In this document: piece after piece, positions 23,346-31,467 of the stretch
How positions within the stretch are numbered: position 1 is the first letter of the stretch
Layout of the letters: each line of letters starts with the position of its first letter
Assembly (NCBI GenBank): GCA_036262075.1
Contig: DATAJO010000004.1
Location: 1 to 64,000 of the forward strand
From: JACDBZ01 sp036262075
GTDB taxonomy: Bacteria; Chloroflexota; Limnocylindria; QHBO01
DNA: 64,000 nt
Direction of reading: 5' to 3'
Program-made: the position numbers and the translations under genes
The notes under the pieces: model-generated
The model's database searches: none
Seen by the model: only the letters and a program-made list of their open reading frames with translations
What the model was told of the DNA's origin: nothing

Positions 23346-23864
23346 ATGGAGACCTGGACCGCCATCAACACCGTCCGCGTCGTGCGGAAGTTCAGCGACG
23401 AGCCAATCGCCGATGAGCACCTCACGCGCATCCTCAACGCCGGCCGCCGTGCCGGCAGCTCGAAGAACGACCAGCATTGGGCGTTCATCGTCATCCGCGA
23501 TCGGGAGCACCTGAGGGAGCTCGCCGCGGTCGGCGACTACGCCAGCCACCTGGCCGGCGCCACGGTCGCGGTCGCGCTCGTCACGCCGAACGCCACCGGC
23601 CACTACAACAACTCCGTCATGTGGGACTGTGGCCGCGCCGCGCAGAACATGATCCTCGCCGCGTGGGACGTCGGCATCGGCAGCGTGCCGGCCACGGTCT
23701 ACGACCACGCGCTCGCCTCGCGGCTGCTCGGCCTGCCCGACGACCGGCGCTGCGACTTCCTGCTCTCGTTCGGCCACCCGGCCGATCCGTCGAAGCTCAC
23801 CGCGCCGAACAAGCCCGGCGGGCGGCTCCCGCTCGAGGCCCTCGTCCACGAGGAGCGCTGGTAG
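23346..23864 (+). CDS. Nitroreductase family protein
   Basis: A 172-residue FMN-dependent oxidoreductase. It shows TVRVVRKFSDEPIADEHLTRIL (N-terminal arm binding FMN phosphate), AGSSKNDQHWAFIVI, and the later MILAAWDVGIGSVPATVYD, with GHPADPSKLTAPNKPGGRLPLEALVHEERW as the C terminus. Substrates of this family vary widely, from quinones and nitro compounds to flavin destruction in BluB. It is divergent from the PD40 gene. The start at 23346 removes a non-conserved eight-residue extension. Confidence 0.82.
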   Translation: METWTAINTVRVVRKFSDEPIADEHLTRILNAGRRAGSSKNDQHWAFIVIRDREHLRELAAVGDYASHLAGATVAVALVTPNATGHYNNSVMWDCGRAAQNMILAAWDVGIGSVPATVYDHALASRLLGLPDDRRCDFLLSFGHPADPSKLTAPNKPGGRLPLEALVHEERW

Positions 23865-24018
23865 GAGCGGCGCTACTCGACGATCGAGTCGACGAACGGA
23901 TTTCAGCAGGGTGGGCAGGAACTGCGGCGGCTCCCGCACAAGGGTCTGCGGGCCATCGGTCCGGCCGTGTCCTGCTCGGCCGAGATCGGAACGGGCGCCA
24001 TCGGCTGGACGCAGCGGG

Positions 24019-24031
24019 TAGCCTTCGCCGC
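24019..24031 (+). promoter_or_regulatory. Leaderless-type -10 before the AlaX gene
   Basis: TAGCCT at 24019-24024 is 7 nt before GTG 24032 and supports that GTG as the start. Confidence 0.45.
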
Positions 24032-24760
24032 GTGAGTGAGAACATCTGCTACACCGATGCCTACGCGCGCCAGGCGGAGGCAAGCGTCGTCGACGTCGAT
24101 CCCGACGCGCATGCCGTCCTCCTCGACCGGACCGTGTTCTACCCCGGTGGCGGCGGACAGCCGGCCGATACGGGCACGCTCGTCGGGGACAGCGGCGGCT
24201 CGTGGACGGTGGTCGGGGCGAAGAAGCGCGGCGACGACATCTGGCACACGATCGCCGAGGGCGAGGAGCAGCCCGCGCTCGACACCCGGGCGACCGCCGA
24301 GATCGACTGGGAGCGCCGCCACCAGCTCATGCGCACCCACTCCGCCCTCCACGTGCTGTGCGGCGTCGTGTGGCGCGACCACCAGGCCTCGGTCACCGGC
24401 GGGAACATGGAGCCGCTCAGCGGGCGGATGGACTTCGAGTTCGAGACGATGTCCGGCGAGCTCGTCGGCGAGATCGAGAAGCGCGTGAACGAGGAGATCG
24501 CCGCCGATCGCGAGATCAGGGTCAACGTCCTGCCGCGCGAGGAGGCGTTCGCCATCCCGGACCTCATCCGCACGAAGATCAACCTCCTGCCCGAGGGCAT
24601 CGCCGAGGTCCGCACCATCGAGATCGTCGGGCTCGACCTCCAGGCCGATGGTGGCACGCACGTCGCCCGCACCTCGGAGATCGGCCGCGTCAAGGTCACC
24701 GGCTACGAGTCGAAGGGGCGGATCAACAAGCGGATCCGCATCGAGGTCTCCGACGCCTGA
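24032..24760 (+). CDS. Alanyl-tRNA editing protein (AlaX-type trans-editing hydrolase)
   Basis: A 242-residue free-standing editing domain homologous to the C-terminal part of AlaRS. It hydrolyses Ser- or Gly-mischarged tRNA-Ala. The zinc site is HSALH (His103, His107), and GGTHVARTSEIG near 207 is the second conserved block; the usual Cys before GGTH is Asp here. Length fits AlaX-M/L forms with the N-terminal beta-barrel (FYPGGGGQPADTG). The GTG start is set by a TAGCCT box. A YbaK-type editing gene follows 4 bp later. Confidence 0.88.
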   Translation: MSENICYTDAYARQAEASVVDVDPDAHAVLLDRTVFYPGGGGQPADTGTLVGDSGGSWTVVGAKKRGDDIWHTIAEGEEQPALDTRATAEIDWERRHQLMRTHSALHVLCGVVWRDHQASVTGGNMEPLSGRMDFEFETMSGELVGEIEKRVNEEIAADREIRVNVLPREEAFAIPDLIRTKINLLPEGIAEVRTIEIVGLDLQADGGTHVARTSEIGRVKVTGYESKGRINKRIRIEVSDA

Positions 24761-24764
24761 GCCG

Positions 24765-25247
24765 ATGCGGGCCGATACGCCCGCCACGCGCGCCGCCTCG
24801 GAATCGGGCGTGGCGCACCGCGTCGTCGTCACCGAGCCGGCGCGCAGCGCCGAGGAGAGCGCCGAGCGCCAGGGCATTCCGCTCTCCGCGCTGCTGCGCA
24901 CGCTCGTCGTCCGTCGCGGGGCCGACGACTACCTGTTCGTGCTCGTCCCCGGCGGCCGCCGCTTCGACTGGCCGATGCTCCGCACCCATCTCGGCGTCTC
25001 GCGCCTCTCCATGCCCGATGCCGACGAGGCGCGCGAGGCGACCGGCTACGCGCGCGGCACGATCACCCCGTTCGGCGCCACGCGCGCCTGGCCGGTCATC
25101 GTCGACGCGTCGGCGCTGGCGCACGACGTCGTGGCCATCGGCGGCGGAGCGCCCGGCGTGAACCTCCATCTCGCGCCATCGGACCTCGTCAGCGCGCTCC
25201 ACGCGACCGTCGTCGAGGTCTCGATCGCCGACGCGGGCGGCGCCTGA
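24765..25247 (+). CDS. YbaK/aminoacyl-tRNA deacylase (ProX/INS superfamily)
   Basis: A 160-residue single-domain trans-editing enzyme of the YbaK/ProXp superfamily, which deacylates mischarged tRNA-Pro and related tRNAs. It shows SAEESAERQGIPLSALLRTLVVR, the LFVLVPGGRRFDW strand pair, and GYARGTITPFG, the family's substrate-pocket segment, followed by PVIVDASALA. It starts 4 bp after the AlaX stop, so the two editing enzymes are almost certainly cotranscribed. Which mischarged tRNA it clears cannot be read from sequence. Confidence 0.85.
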   Translation: MRADTPATRAASESGVAHRVVVTEPARSAEESAERQGIPLSALLRTLVVRRGADDYLFVLVPGGRRFDWPMLRTHLGVSRLSMPDADEAREATGYARGTITPFGATRAWPVIVDASALAHDVVAIGGGAPGVNLHLAPSDLVSALHATVVEVSIADAGGA

Positions 25248-25326
25248 CCCGATCCGGCGGCTGGGCCGCATCGGCTCGGTTTCTGCAACGGCGCATCGGC
25301 GAATCCGTTGGAGGACTGAACGAGCC

Positions 25327-25713
25327 ATGCCTGCCCGTGAAGAGCTGCCCGACACGCTGAAGCGGTCACCGAAGAAGGCGCAGGAGACCTGGATCAAGAC
25401 GCACGATCGCGCCGTCGAGTCGTACGGCGAGGGTGAGCGCGCGCATCGGACCGCGTTCGCGAGCCTGAAGCACTCGTACGAGAAGGTCGGCGACCACTGG
25501 GAGCCCAAGGACGAGAAGGGGCCCTCCGATCCGCAGGCCGCGAAGAGCGGTCGCGCCGCCCGCGAGGGCCGCGGCGAGACGTACGGCGGGGTCGACGTGC
25601 GCGGCAACACGAAGGACGAGCTCTACGAGCGCGCCCGCAAGCTCGGGGTTCGGGGCCGCTCGAGGATGGACAAGGCCGAGCTCGCCAAGGCGATCGCCCG
25701 CAAACAGGACTAG
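25327..25713 (+). CDS. ChaB family protein with C-terminal Rho-N/SAP-like motif
   Basis: A 128-residue protein. Residues 5-60 match ChaB (ELPDTLKRSPKKAQETWIKTHDRAVESY...AHRTAFASLKHSYEK). A charged linker follows, then a C-terminal helix-extended motif (TKDELYERARKLGVRGRSRMDKAELAKAI) of the Rho-N/SAP type that binds nucleic acid. ChaB proteins were named from a cation-transport regulator locus but their role is unclear; the SAP-like end suggests DNA or RNA association. GGAGGA about 12 nt upstream serves as the Shine-Dalgarno. Confidence 0.8.
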   Translation: MPAREELPDTLKRSPKKAQETWIKTHDRAVESYGEGERAHRTAFASLKHSYEKVGDHWEPKDEKGPSDPQAAKSGRAAREGRGETYGGVDVRGNTKDELYERARKLGVRGRSRMDKAELAKAIARKQD

Positions 25714-25767
25714 CCGTACTTCCCCGGCGGTCCGTGGCGTGCCGCTCCGTGGGCGTGCCGTGCGGGA

Positions 25768-25807
25768 CCGGCAACGGACCGACGAGCTGGCCTTGATTCG
25801 TTGCCGG
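25768..25807. repeat. Inverted repeat in the ChaB/GNAT intergenic gap
   Basis: CCGGCAACG (25768-25776) and CGTTGCCGG (25799-25807) are exact inverted repeats around a 22-nt loop, between two converging genes. It could act as a bidirectional terminator stem but lacks a T tract. Confidence 0.4.
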
Positions 25808-25902
25808 GCCGGCAAGCGACGCGCAAGAAGCAGGGGTCCCGGGGGTCAAGCCGTGAGTGAGTTGCTGCACGGGCAACGCCACCCGCGCGGGGGCGCGGAA
25901 CG

Positions 25903-26508
25903 CTAGAGCGCGAGCCGAACGATCGGCCGCTCCGGCGAGGTGCGGTTCGCCTGGCGTCGCGCGACGACCTCGAAGCCGAGCCGCTCGTACATGCGGAGCG
26001 TGCCCTTGTACGCGGTCGCCGCCGAGACGCGGCCGGCGGAGGTGTCGACCGGATAGGCCTCGAGCAGCGTGGCGCCGTGGGCACGGGCGTACTCGACCGC
26101 CGCCTCGAGCAGCGCGCTCGCCACCCCGGCGCCCCGCGCTCGACGCGCGACGACGAAGCAGACGATCGACCAGACCGGGGCGTCGTCGAGGGGCGCGAGG
26201 ATCTTCGAGTGCTGGAGCCGCGCGTAGTCGTCGCGCGGGCCGACGCTCACCCAGCCGATCGGCTCGCCGTCGCGGTAGGCCACCAGGCCCGGCGCCCGGC
26301 CCTCGGCAGCGACCTCGTCCACGGCGCCCTCGAGCACGGCGCGGTTCGACTCCAGCGTGGCGGTCCGGAAGTCGACGCTGCGCACCCGGTAGAACGCGCA
26401 CCAGCACCATTTCGGGTCGCCGCCCTGGCCGAACAGCGCGGCGAGATCGGGCAGGCGCGTTCGGTTGAGCGGGTGGATCTCGAGCTCGTCAGCCATCACG
26501 GACGCCAT
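25903..26508 (-). CDS. GNAT family N-acetyltransferase
   Basis: A 201-residue acetyl-CoA-dependent acyltransferase. The acetyl-CoA loop is RRARGAGVASALLEAAVEYAR (R/Q-x-x-G-x-G/A), preceded by the beta-4 strand VWSIVCFVV, with YKGTLRMYERLGFEVVAR as the C-terminal strand-helix. The N terminus has DPKWCWCAFYR, typical of the subfamily with a W/C-rich start. Acceptor unknown. Start could also be ATG 26496. It converges with ChaB and follows the methyltransferase gene. Confidence 0.82.
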   Translation of the reverse strand: MASVMADELEIHPLNRTRLPDLAALFGQGGDPKWCWCAFYRVRSVDFRTATLESNRAVLEGAVDEVAAEGRAPGLVAYRDGEPIGWVSVGPRDDYARLQHSKILAPLDDAPVWSIVCFVVARRARGAGVASALLEAAVEYARAHGATLLEAYPVDTSAGRVSAATAYKGTLRMYERLGFEVVARRQANRTSPERPIVRLAL

Positions 26509-26535
26509 TGTCGGCGCCGATGTCGACGCCTCGTG

Positions 26536-27981
26536 TCAGGAATTCGGTGCGCCTGGGGACGTTGGTGCGCCCGGGGACGTTGGTCCGCCCGAGGGCTCCC
26601 GGCGGCGGAGCAGGAACAGCGTGCGCGGCGAATCGGTGATCGGCGTCTCGCGCACGATCTCGAAGGCACCGCCGAACGCCTCGCGGAAGCCGTCGAGCGA
26701 GTAATGCTCGAAGATGTCGCGCCGCGCGGAGAGGAGGCGGCGGGTCATCGGGTCCTCCTTCGGGACGAACTCGACGATCGCCTGCGGCGCGATCCGCGCG
26801 AACAGCTTCGCCACCGACGGCAGCGGCACGTTGTTGCCGATGGCGAGATGGTGGACGAGGGCGAGGGCGAGGAGGACGTCGGGCTGGTCGCGCTCGAGGA
26901 AGGACTTGCGCTCCTCGAGGGCCCAGCCGATCGCCGGCGAGGGGTTCGACAGGTCGCCGATGAGGGGCAGGATCCGCGGGTCGGCCCCCTTGCGGACCTT
27001 GCGCCAGTGCTTCTCGACGCTGCCGGCGTCCTGGTCCCAGGCGACGACGCGGTAGCCCGCATCGGCGGCGAGCTCGGAGTAGACGCCGGTGTTGGCGCCG
27101 AGGTCCCAGGCGGTCGACCCGCCCACCTCGGCGAGCATGGACCGCACGATCTCATGCTTTGAGGCCGTCGCCGTCTCGGAGTACGAGGTGGCGGTCGCGT
27201 AGCCGGCCCAGTGGGTGTCCGGCTCCCAGCGCAGCTTCTCGACGGTGCGGCGCAGCGAGTCGAGCAGGGCGCGCTGGCCGGTGGCGCTGACGCGGCGCTG
27301 GCTCGTGGCGCTCCCTGCGGTCTCGGACACCGGGCCGGCATCGCGCGCGGCCCGGCGCTGGGCGCCGGCGTGGAGGTGGAGGTGTGCCTGGAGGCCGAGG
27401 TTGAAGCGCGTGCGCATCGGCAACAGCCGGACGGCGAGGTCGAGCGGCAGACCGTCGATGAAGTCGCGCAGCATGAGCCCCATGCGCGCGTCGCGGTAGG
27501 CGATGAGCGCCAGCGGCGCGAGAAAGTGCTCGCAGAACTGGCGGTAGGCGACCCAGGGCTCGGTCGCCTCGGCCCGCTCGAAGCTCAGGGTATCGATGAG
27601 GATCGGCCGGCCCGCGTCGATCTGGATGTTGTAGGCGCTGGCGTCCTTCAGCCGCATGCCGGCGTCGAGGGCCCGCGACTGGAGCTCGAGCGTCAGGAGC
27701 GCGGCGTCCTTGAGCTGGGTGAAACTCCACTCGTAGGGGTAGCTGATGACGTCGAGCCGGCGGGGCCGGATGACGGCCACGGCGCCCGGGACGGCGGCGA
27801 CGTCGAGCGGGGCCTCGGTGTGGTCGACGACGAGGCGATCGGCAAGCAGGCGGGCAAGGAGCCCGGACTCGTGTAGGGCGCGCCAATCGGTGGCCGCGAC
27901 GGGCTGGATCTGGCGATAGAGGACCCCGTCGCGCCGGAAGACGAAGCCAGCGGGGTCGCGGAAGGAAGCGGGGTCGATCAC
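26536..27981 (-). CDS. NoeA-like class I SAM-dependent methyltransferase
   Basis: A 481-residue protein. The N-terminal half (SYPYEWSFTQLKDAALLTLELQ, LKDASAYNIQ, LIDTLSFE) resembles the rhizobial nodulation protein NoeA and related surface-glycan modification proteins. The C-terminal half holds a methyltransferase with motif I AWDLGANTGVYS near residue 287 and LALALVHHLAIGNN. The GTG start is preceded by GATAAT 6 nt upstream. The final 16 residues are a translated 18-bp DNA repeat (PTSPGA units). It shares a locus with a 58-residue protein and a membrane sulfatase. Confidence 0.78.
   Translation of the reverse strand: MIDPASFRDPAGFVFRRDGVLYRQIQPVAATDWRALHESGLLARLLADRLVVDHTEAPLDVAAVPGAVAVIRPRRLDVISYPYEWSFTQLKDAALLTLELQSRALDAGMRLKDASAYNIQIDAGRPILIDTLSFERAEATEPWVAYRQFCEHFLAPLALIAYRDARMGLMLRDFIDGLPLDLAVRLLPMRTRFNLGLQAHLHLHAGAQRRAARDAGPVSETAGSATSQRRVSATGQRALLDSLRRTVEKLRWEPDTHWAGYATATSYSETATASKHEIVRSMLAEVGGSTAWDLGANTGVYSELAADAGYRVVAWDQDAGSVEKHWRKVRKGADPRILPLIGDLSNPSPAIGWALEERKSFLERDQPDVLLALALVHHLAIGNNVPLPSVAKLFARIAPQAIVEFVPKEDPMTRRLLSARRDIFEHYSLDGFREAFGGAFEIVRETPITDSPRTLFLLRRREPSGGPTSPGAPTSPGAPNS
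26546..26599 (-). repeat. 18-bp tandem repeat at the 3' end of the methyltransferase gene
   Basis: Units at 26546-26563 and 26564-26581 differ at one base, and a diverged third unit follows at 26582-26599. They are in frame and add GAPTSP-type repeats at the C terminus. Confidence 0.8.
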
Positions 27982-27998
27982 GCGCCGATTATCGGGCG

Positions 27999-28175
27999 TC
28001 AGCGCGTGGCGTCGCCGTCCTCCTGCTCACCGGTCCGCGGGTGCCCACCGCGGACCCTGTGCCAGGCGTCGCTGATGACTCGGCGGAAGAAGAACGGCAC
28101 GGCGAGCACGCCGGCCAGGATCACCTGGAGGAGCATGCTCCCCGATCCGGGATCGATATATGCCCAGAAGTGCAT
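27999..28175 (-). CDS. Small conserved membrane protein with YIDPGSGS motif
   Basis: A 58-residue protein beginning MHFWAYIDPGSGSMLLQ, followed by one hydrophobic helix (VILAGVLAVPFFF) and a basic tail RRVISDAWHRVRGG. From memory, short proteins with YIDPG(S/T)GS plus one helix recur next to NoeA-like methyltransferases and sulfatases in surface-polymer loci. It ends 17 bp before the methyltransferase start. GAGGGG 8 nt before the ATG is a reasonable Shine-Dalgarno. It falls below common length cut-offs and is easily missed. Function unknown. Confidence 0.75.
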   Translation of the reverse strand: MHFWAYIDPGSGSMLLQVILAGVLAVPFFFRRVISDAWHRVRGGHPRTGEQEDGDATR

Positions 28176-28187
28176 GGGGAATTCCCC
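28176..28187. promoter_or_regulatory. 12-bp perfect palindrome at the divergent start region
   Basis: GGGGAATTCCCC directly abuts the ATG of the small YIDPGSGS gene and covers its Shine-Dalgarno, 18 bp from the divergent sulfatase start. It could be an operator, or a hairpin controlling translation. Confidence 0.4.
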
Positions 28188-28192
28188 TCGGC

Positions 28193-28205
28193 TAGTGTTG
28201 TGCGG
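28193..28205 (+). promoter_or_regulatory. Leaderless-type -10 before the sulfatase gene
   Basis: TAGTGT at 28193-28198 lies 7 nt before ATG 28206. Only 30 bp separate this start from the divergent small gene. Confidence 0.45.
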
Positions 28206-29768
28206 ATGTTAGCCAGTCGGAGCCGTGGCTTCCAATCGAGAGTGGGCGCCGTGCCCATCCACCCGATGCTGGCCGCAGCGTACCCGGTGGTCTTCCTGTT
28301 CGCGGTGAACGCGGCCGAGCAGCTGACGCTCGACCCGTTGTGGCCCGCGCTGGCGATCGCCGTCGGCGCCGCCGCCGCGGTTCTCGTCGTGCTCGGCATT
28401 GTCCTGCAAGACTGGTTCCGCGCGGGCCTCATCACGACGGCCCTCATCATCGGCTTCTTCGGCTACGGCCACGCCTGGAATGCGGCCGCCGCCCAGCTCG
28501 ACACGCAGTGGCCGTTCATCGTGGCCTGGGCCATCGCCATCGGCATCCTGTGCCTCGCCGCCTGGCGCGCGAAGCGCTGGGAGGTGTCGATCACGCGCTT
28601 CCTCAACGTCGCGGTCGGCCTGCTCCTGCTCATCAACGTCTTCAGCCTCGGCAGCACGCTCGCGGCGCGTGCCGTGGAGAGCGAGCCGACCGGCGACCTG
28701 ACGAGCCTCGAGCTCGACCCCGGCGCGGGCGAGCTGCCGGACGTCTACTACATCATCCCCGACCGCTACGCGAACCTCGAGACGCTCGCCGACGTGTACG
28801 GCTACGACAACGAGCCGTTCCTCCAGGAGCTCGAGGCACGCGGCTTCTCCGTGGCGCGAAATGCCCATGCGAACTACCCGCGCACCGGGCTGTCGCTGGC
28901 GAGCTCGCAGACCATGGACTATCTACCGGTCGATCAGCTGGCCGAGGAGGCCGACGACCCCGGCGACTGGAAGCCGATCTACCGCATGCTCTCCGGCCGC
29001 CTGCCGGTGCCCGCGGCGCTCAAGGAGCTCGGCTACTCGTACATTCACCTCGGCAACTGGTGGACGCCGACGCAGAAGAACGTGGACGCCGATCGGGAGA
29101 TCGTGTTCAGCGGGCAGTCCGAGTTCACCAGCGCCCTGCTCCAGACGACGCTCGTCCGCGCCTTCACCGATCCGAACGCCGCACCGGACGACCCGTGGGA
29201 CTGGCAGAACATGTGGACCGGCAACCTGTGGTCGCTCGACCGCCTCGACGAGATCCCGAGCCTGCCGGGACCGAAATACGTCTTCGCCCACCTCACGACG
29301 ACCCACCCGCCATACGTCCACAACGAGGACGGGTCGTTCACCGGGCGCGAGCAGGTCGCCGAGCTCGGGAACACCGAGAGCTACCGCCACCAGCTTGTCT
29401 ACGCCAACCGACGGCTCCTCCAGGCGATCGACCGCATCATCGCCAGCGATCCCGACGCGGTCATCGTGCTCGCCTCCGACGAGGGGCCGTTCCCGGATCG
29501 GTACAACAACAACAACCGGCTCGGCTGGCTCCAGGCCACCGACGCCGAGCTGCGCCAGAAGCTCGGCATCCTCCTCGCCATCCGGGCGCCGGGCGCCGAT
29601 CTCGAGGCCGCCGGCTTCCACGACGACATGACCCTGGTCAACGCGTGGCGCGTCGTGTTCAACGCCCGCTTCGGGACCGACCTGCCGATCCTCCCCGACC
29701 GGGTCTACGTCTACGACCTCGTCGCCGAGCTGTACGAGATGCACGACATCACCGGCCGCCTGCGCTGA
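28206..29768 (+). CDS. Membrane-anchored sulfatase/alkaline-phosphatase-superfamily protein
   Basis: A 520-residue protein with four to five N-terminal helices (residues about 20-155) and an external alkaline-phosphatase-fold domain. It shows DVYYIIPDRYANLETL (first metal site), NYPRTGLSLASSQTMDYL (nucleophile region), HLTTTHPPYVHNEDG and VIVLASDEGPFPDR (second metal site). The topology resembles lipoteichoic-acid synthase and phosphoglycerol transferases, so it may modify surface glycans rather than hydrolyse sulfate esters. Start 28206 is set by TAGTGT; ATG 28266 is the alternative. Confidence 0.8.
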   Translation: MLASRSRGFQSRVGAVPIHPMLAAAYPVVFLFAVNAAEQLTLDPLWPALAIAVGAAAAVLVVLGIVLQDWFRAGLITTALIIGFFGYGHAWNAAAAQLDTQWPFIVAWAIAIGILCLAAWRAKRWEVSITRFLNVAVGLLLLINVFSLGSTLAARAVESEPTGDLTSLELDPGAGELPDVYYIIPDRYANLETLADVYGYDNEPFLQELEARGFSVARNAHANYPRTGLSLASSQTMDYLPVDQLAEEADDPGDWKPIYRMLSGRLPVPAALKELGYSYIHLGNWWTPTQKNVDADREIVFSGQSEFTSALLQTTLVRAFTDPNAAPDDPWDWQNMWTGNLWSLDRLDEIPSLPGPKYVFAHLTTTHPPYVHNEDGSFTGREQVAELGNTESYRHQLVYANRRLLQAIDRIIASDPDAVIVLASDEGPFPDRYNNNNRLGWLQATDAELRQKLGILLAIRAPGADLEAAGFHDDMTLVNAWRVVFNARFGTDLPILPDRVYVYDLVAELYEMHDITGRLR

Positions 29769-29848
29769 GCCGCTGAGCCGCTAAATCGTTGGGCCGATGG
29801 GCCGCTGAACCGGTGGGCCGATGCGCCGCCGCCGGTCAGGCGGCGGCG
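29769..29848. terminator. Convergent gene junction with repeats and a GC hairpin
   Basis: Short direct repeats (GAGCCGCT twice, GGGCCGATG twice) fill 29769-29823. CGCCGCCGCC (29824-29833) then pairs with GGCGGCGGCG (29839-29848) around a 5-nt loop that contains the stop codon of the minus-strand gene. There is no T tract on either side, so termination is only inferred. Confidence 0.35.
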
Positions 29849-31467
29849 AGGACCGCGCGCTCGGCGAGCGCGATGGGAAGCCCGCCGGACGACGTGATCG
29901 TGTCATGGAAGGCACGCAGCGCATCGGTGTCCGATGATCCCCGCCTGGCGAAGAAGGCCTCGCGGATGCGGACGATCTCCAGGCAGCCGGTCAGGTACGA
30001 CGACGCCTGGGTCGGCCACGCGCAGTAGCGCGTCACCTCGGCCTTGGCCGTCGGCTCCGTCAGCCCGGTGTGGCCGACCATGAAGTCGACCGCCTCGTCC
30101 CACGTCATCTCGCCCATGTGGAGCGACGTGTCGACGATGATCCGCGCGGCCCGGAAGATCGTGGCCTCGTACTGGTTCATCTCGTGGCGCAGGTCGGTGA
30201 AGAAGCCCTGCTCCCGCATCATCCGCTCGGCGTACAGCGCCCAGCCCTCGTTGAAGTACGGCGTCCGGTAGGCGCGGCGCAGCTTCGACGGGTTCGACTT
30301 CGACATCACCGCGTGCCAGTGATGGCCCGGGTAGGCCTCGTGGACGGCCGTGGTCGGGATGCCCGGATACGAGTTCGAGGCGAGCCGCTTCTGGACCTCC
30401 TCCTCCGACGCCCCGTCGGGCGGGAACGGCACGAAGAAGTGGCCGCGCATGCGGTCGGTGAACTGCGGCGGCGTCATGTACGAGGCGACCGCCAGCACCG
30501 GGCGCTGGAAGTGGGGTGACGGCACGACGAGGCACTCCTCCCCTTCGGGGAAAGAGACGAGCCGATGGTCCTTCAGGAACTGCCGGGCGCGCTCGGTCCA
30601 CTCCTCGTAGCCGATGCGCATCTGCTCCGGGGTGCGCGGATGGTCCTCGTTGAGCTCGTCGAGCACCTGTTTCCAGTCATCGGTGCCCTTCAGCTCACGG
30701 GCGCATCGGGTCAGCTCGGCGGCGAGCTCGTCGTACGCGGCCCGGCCGCGCTCGCGCAGCTCGCGCGCGTCGAAGCCGAGGAGCTCCTTCTCCTGCAGCA
30801 GCGCGCTGTAGCGGGCCTCGCCGAGCGCCCACTCGCCGCTGGCAATCGGGCGCATGTCCTCGAGGAAGGCCACGTACGCCTCATACGCCTGGGCCGTCCG
30901 CTCGCCCTGCTCGGCGATCCGATCGCGGAGCTTCGGGTCCTCGACCTGCGAGGGCAGGATCTCGCGGACGTACCGGGCGCCGGCACGAGCCTGGTTGGCG
31001 GCGCGCTCCAGGAAGATCGGCGGCACGAGCGACGGGTCGAGGTTGCGCTCGCCGTCGGCGAGGTTGTCGGGGATCTGCGACATGCGGCTGATCGCCGCGT
31101 CGACGAGCTCCTCGACCGGCCGCAGCTGGTGGAGGAAGAGCAGGAAGATGCCCTGCATGCCCGGGTTGAGGTACGTGTCGGGCTGGCGCCGCCACATGAG
31201 GAAGTCCTCGACGATCTGCCGCCCGCGGAGCGTGCTGACGACGAGGTCCCGGTCGATGCGCTCGTCGTCGCTCAGCTCGTCGTCCGTCAGCGCGCGGAAC
31301 GTCTCCAGCCAGTGCGCGTCGCGCTGAATCTGCCGGGTGATCGCCGCCTCCGACAGGTCGTCGAGGCGGTCGTCGTACTCGGTCAGCCCGAGCGCGGTGC
31401 CGCGGACGGGCGAGTTGTCCAGCTCCTCGCGCAGAAACGCATCGGCAAGGTCGGCGAAGGACGGCAT
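29836..31467 (-). CDS. DUF885 family protein (putative metal-dependent peptidase), paralogue
   Basis: A 543-residue protein related to the one at 18628-20313. The zinc-like motif HEAYPGHHWHAVM is near residue 375 and GWALYAERMMREQGF follows. The N-terminal helices (LTDDELSDDERIDRDLVVSTLRG) and YLTGCLEIVRIREAFFARRG near the end are typical of DUF885. Cytosolic, with no signal peptide. No dedicated partner is adjacent. The two copies differ in detail (PGHH versus PGHY), so they are likely old paralogues, not a recent duplication. Confidence 0.84.
   Translation of the reverse strand: MPSFADLADAFLREELDNSPVRGTALGLTEYDDRLDDLSEAAITRQIQRDAHWLETFRALTDDELSDDERIDRDLVVSTLRGRQIVEDFLMWRRQPDTYLNPGMQGIFLLFLHQLRPVEELVDAAISRMSQIPDNLADGERNLDPSLVPPIFLERAANQARAGARYVREILPSQVEDPKLRDRIAEQGERTAQAYEAYVAFLEDMRPIASGEWALGEARYSALLQEKELLGFDARELRERGRAAYDELAAELTRCARELKGTDDWKQVLDELNEDHPRTPEQMRIGYEEWTERARQFLKDHRLVSFPEGEECLVVPSPHFQRPVLAVASYMTPPQFTDRMRGHFFVPFPPDGASEEEVQKRLASNSYPGIPTTAVHEAYPGHHWHAVMSKSNPSKLRRAYRTPYFNEGWALYAERMMREQGFFTDLRHEMNQYEATIFRAARIIVDTSLHMGEMTWDEAVDFMVGHTGLTEPTAKAEVTRYCAWPTQASSYLTGCLEIVRIREAFFARRGSSDTDALRAFHDTITSSGGLPIALAERAVLAAA

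Noticed and set aside
23865..24031. Possible T-box or other riboswitch ahead of the AlaX gene
   Set aside because: There is GC-rich pairing potential (GGGTCTGCGGGCC and nearby), but no T-box sequence or known aptamer core, and a TAGCCT box 7 nt from the GTG argues for a leaderless start.
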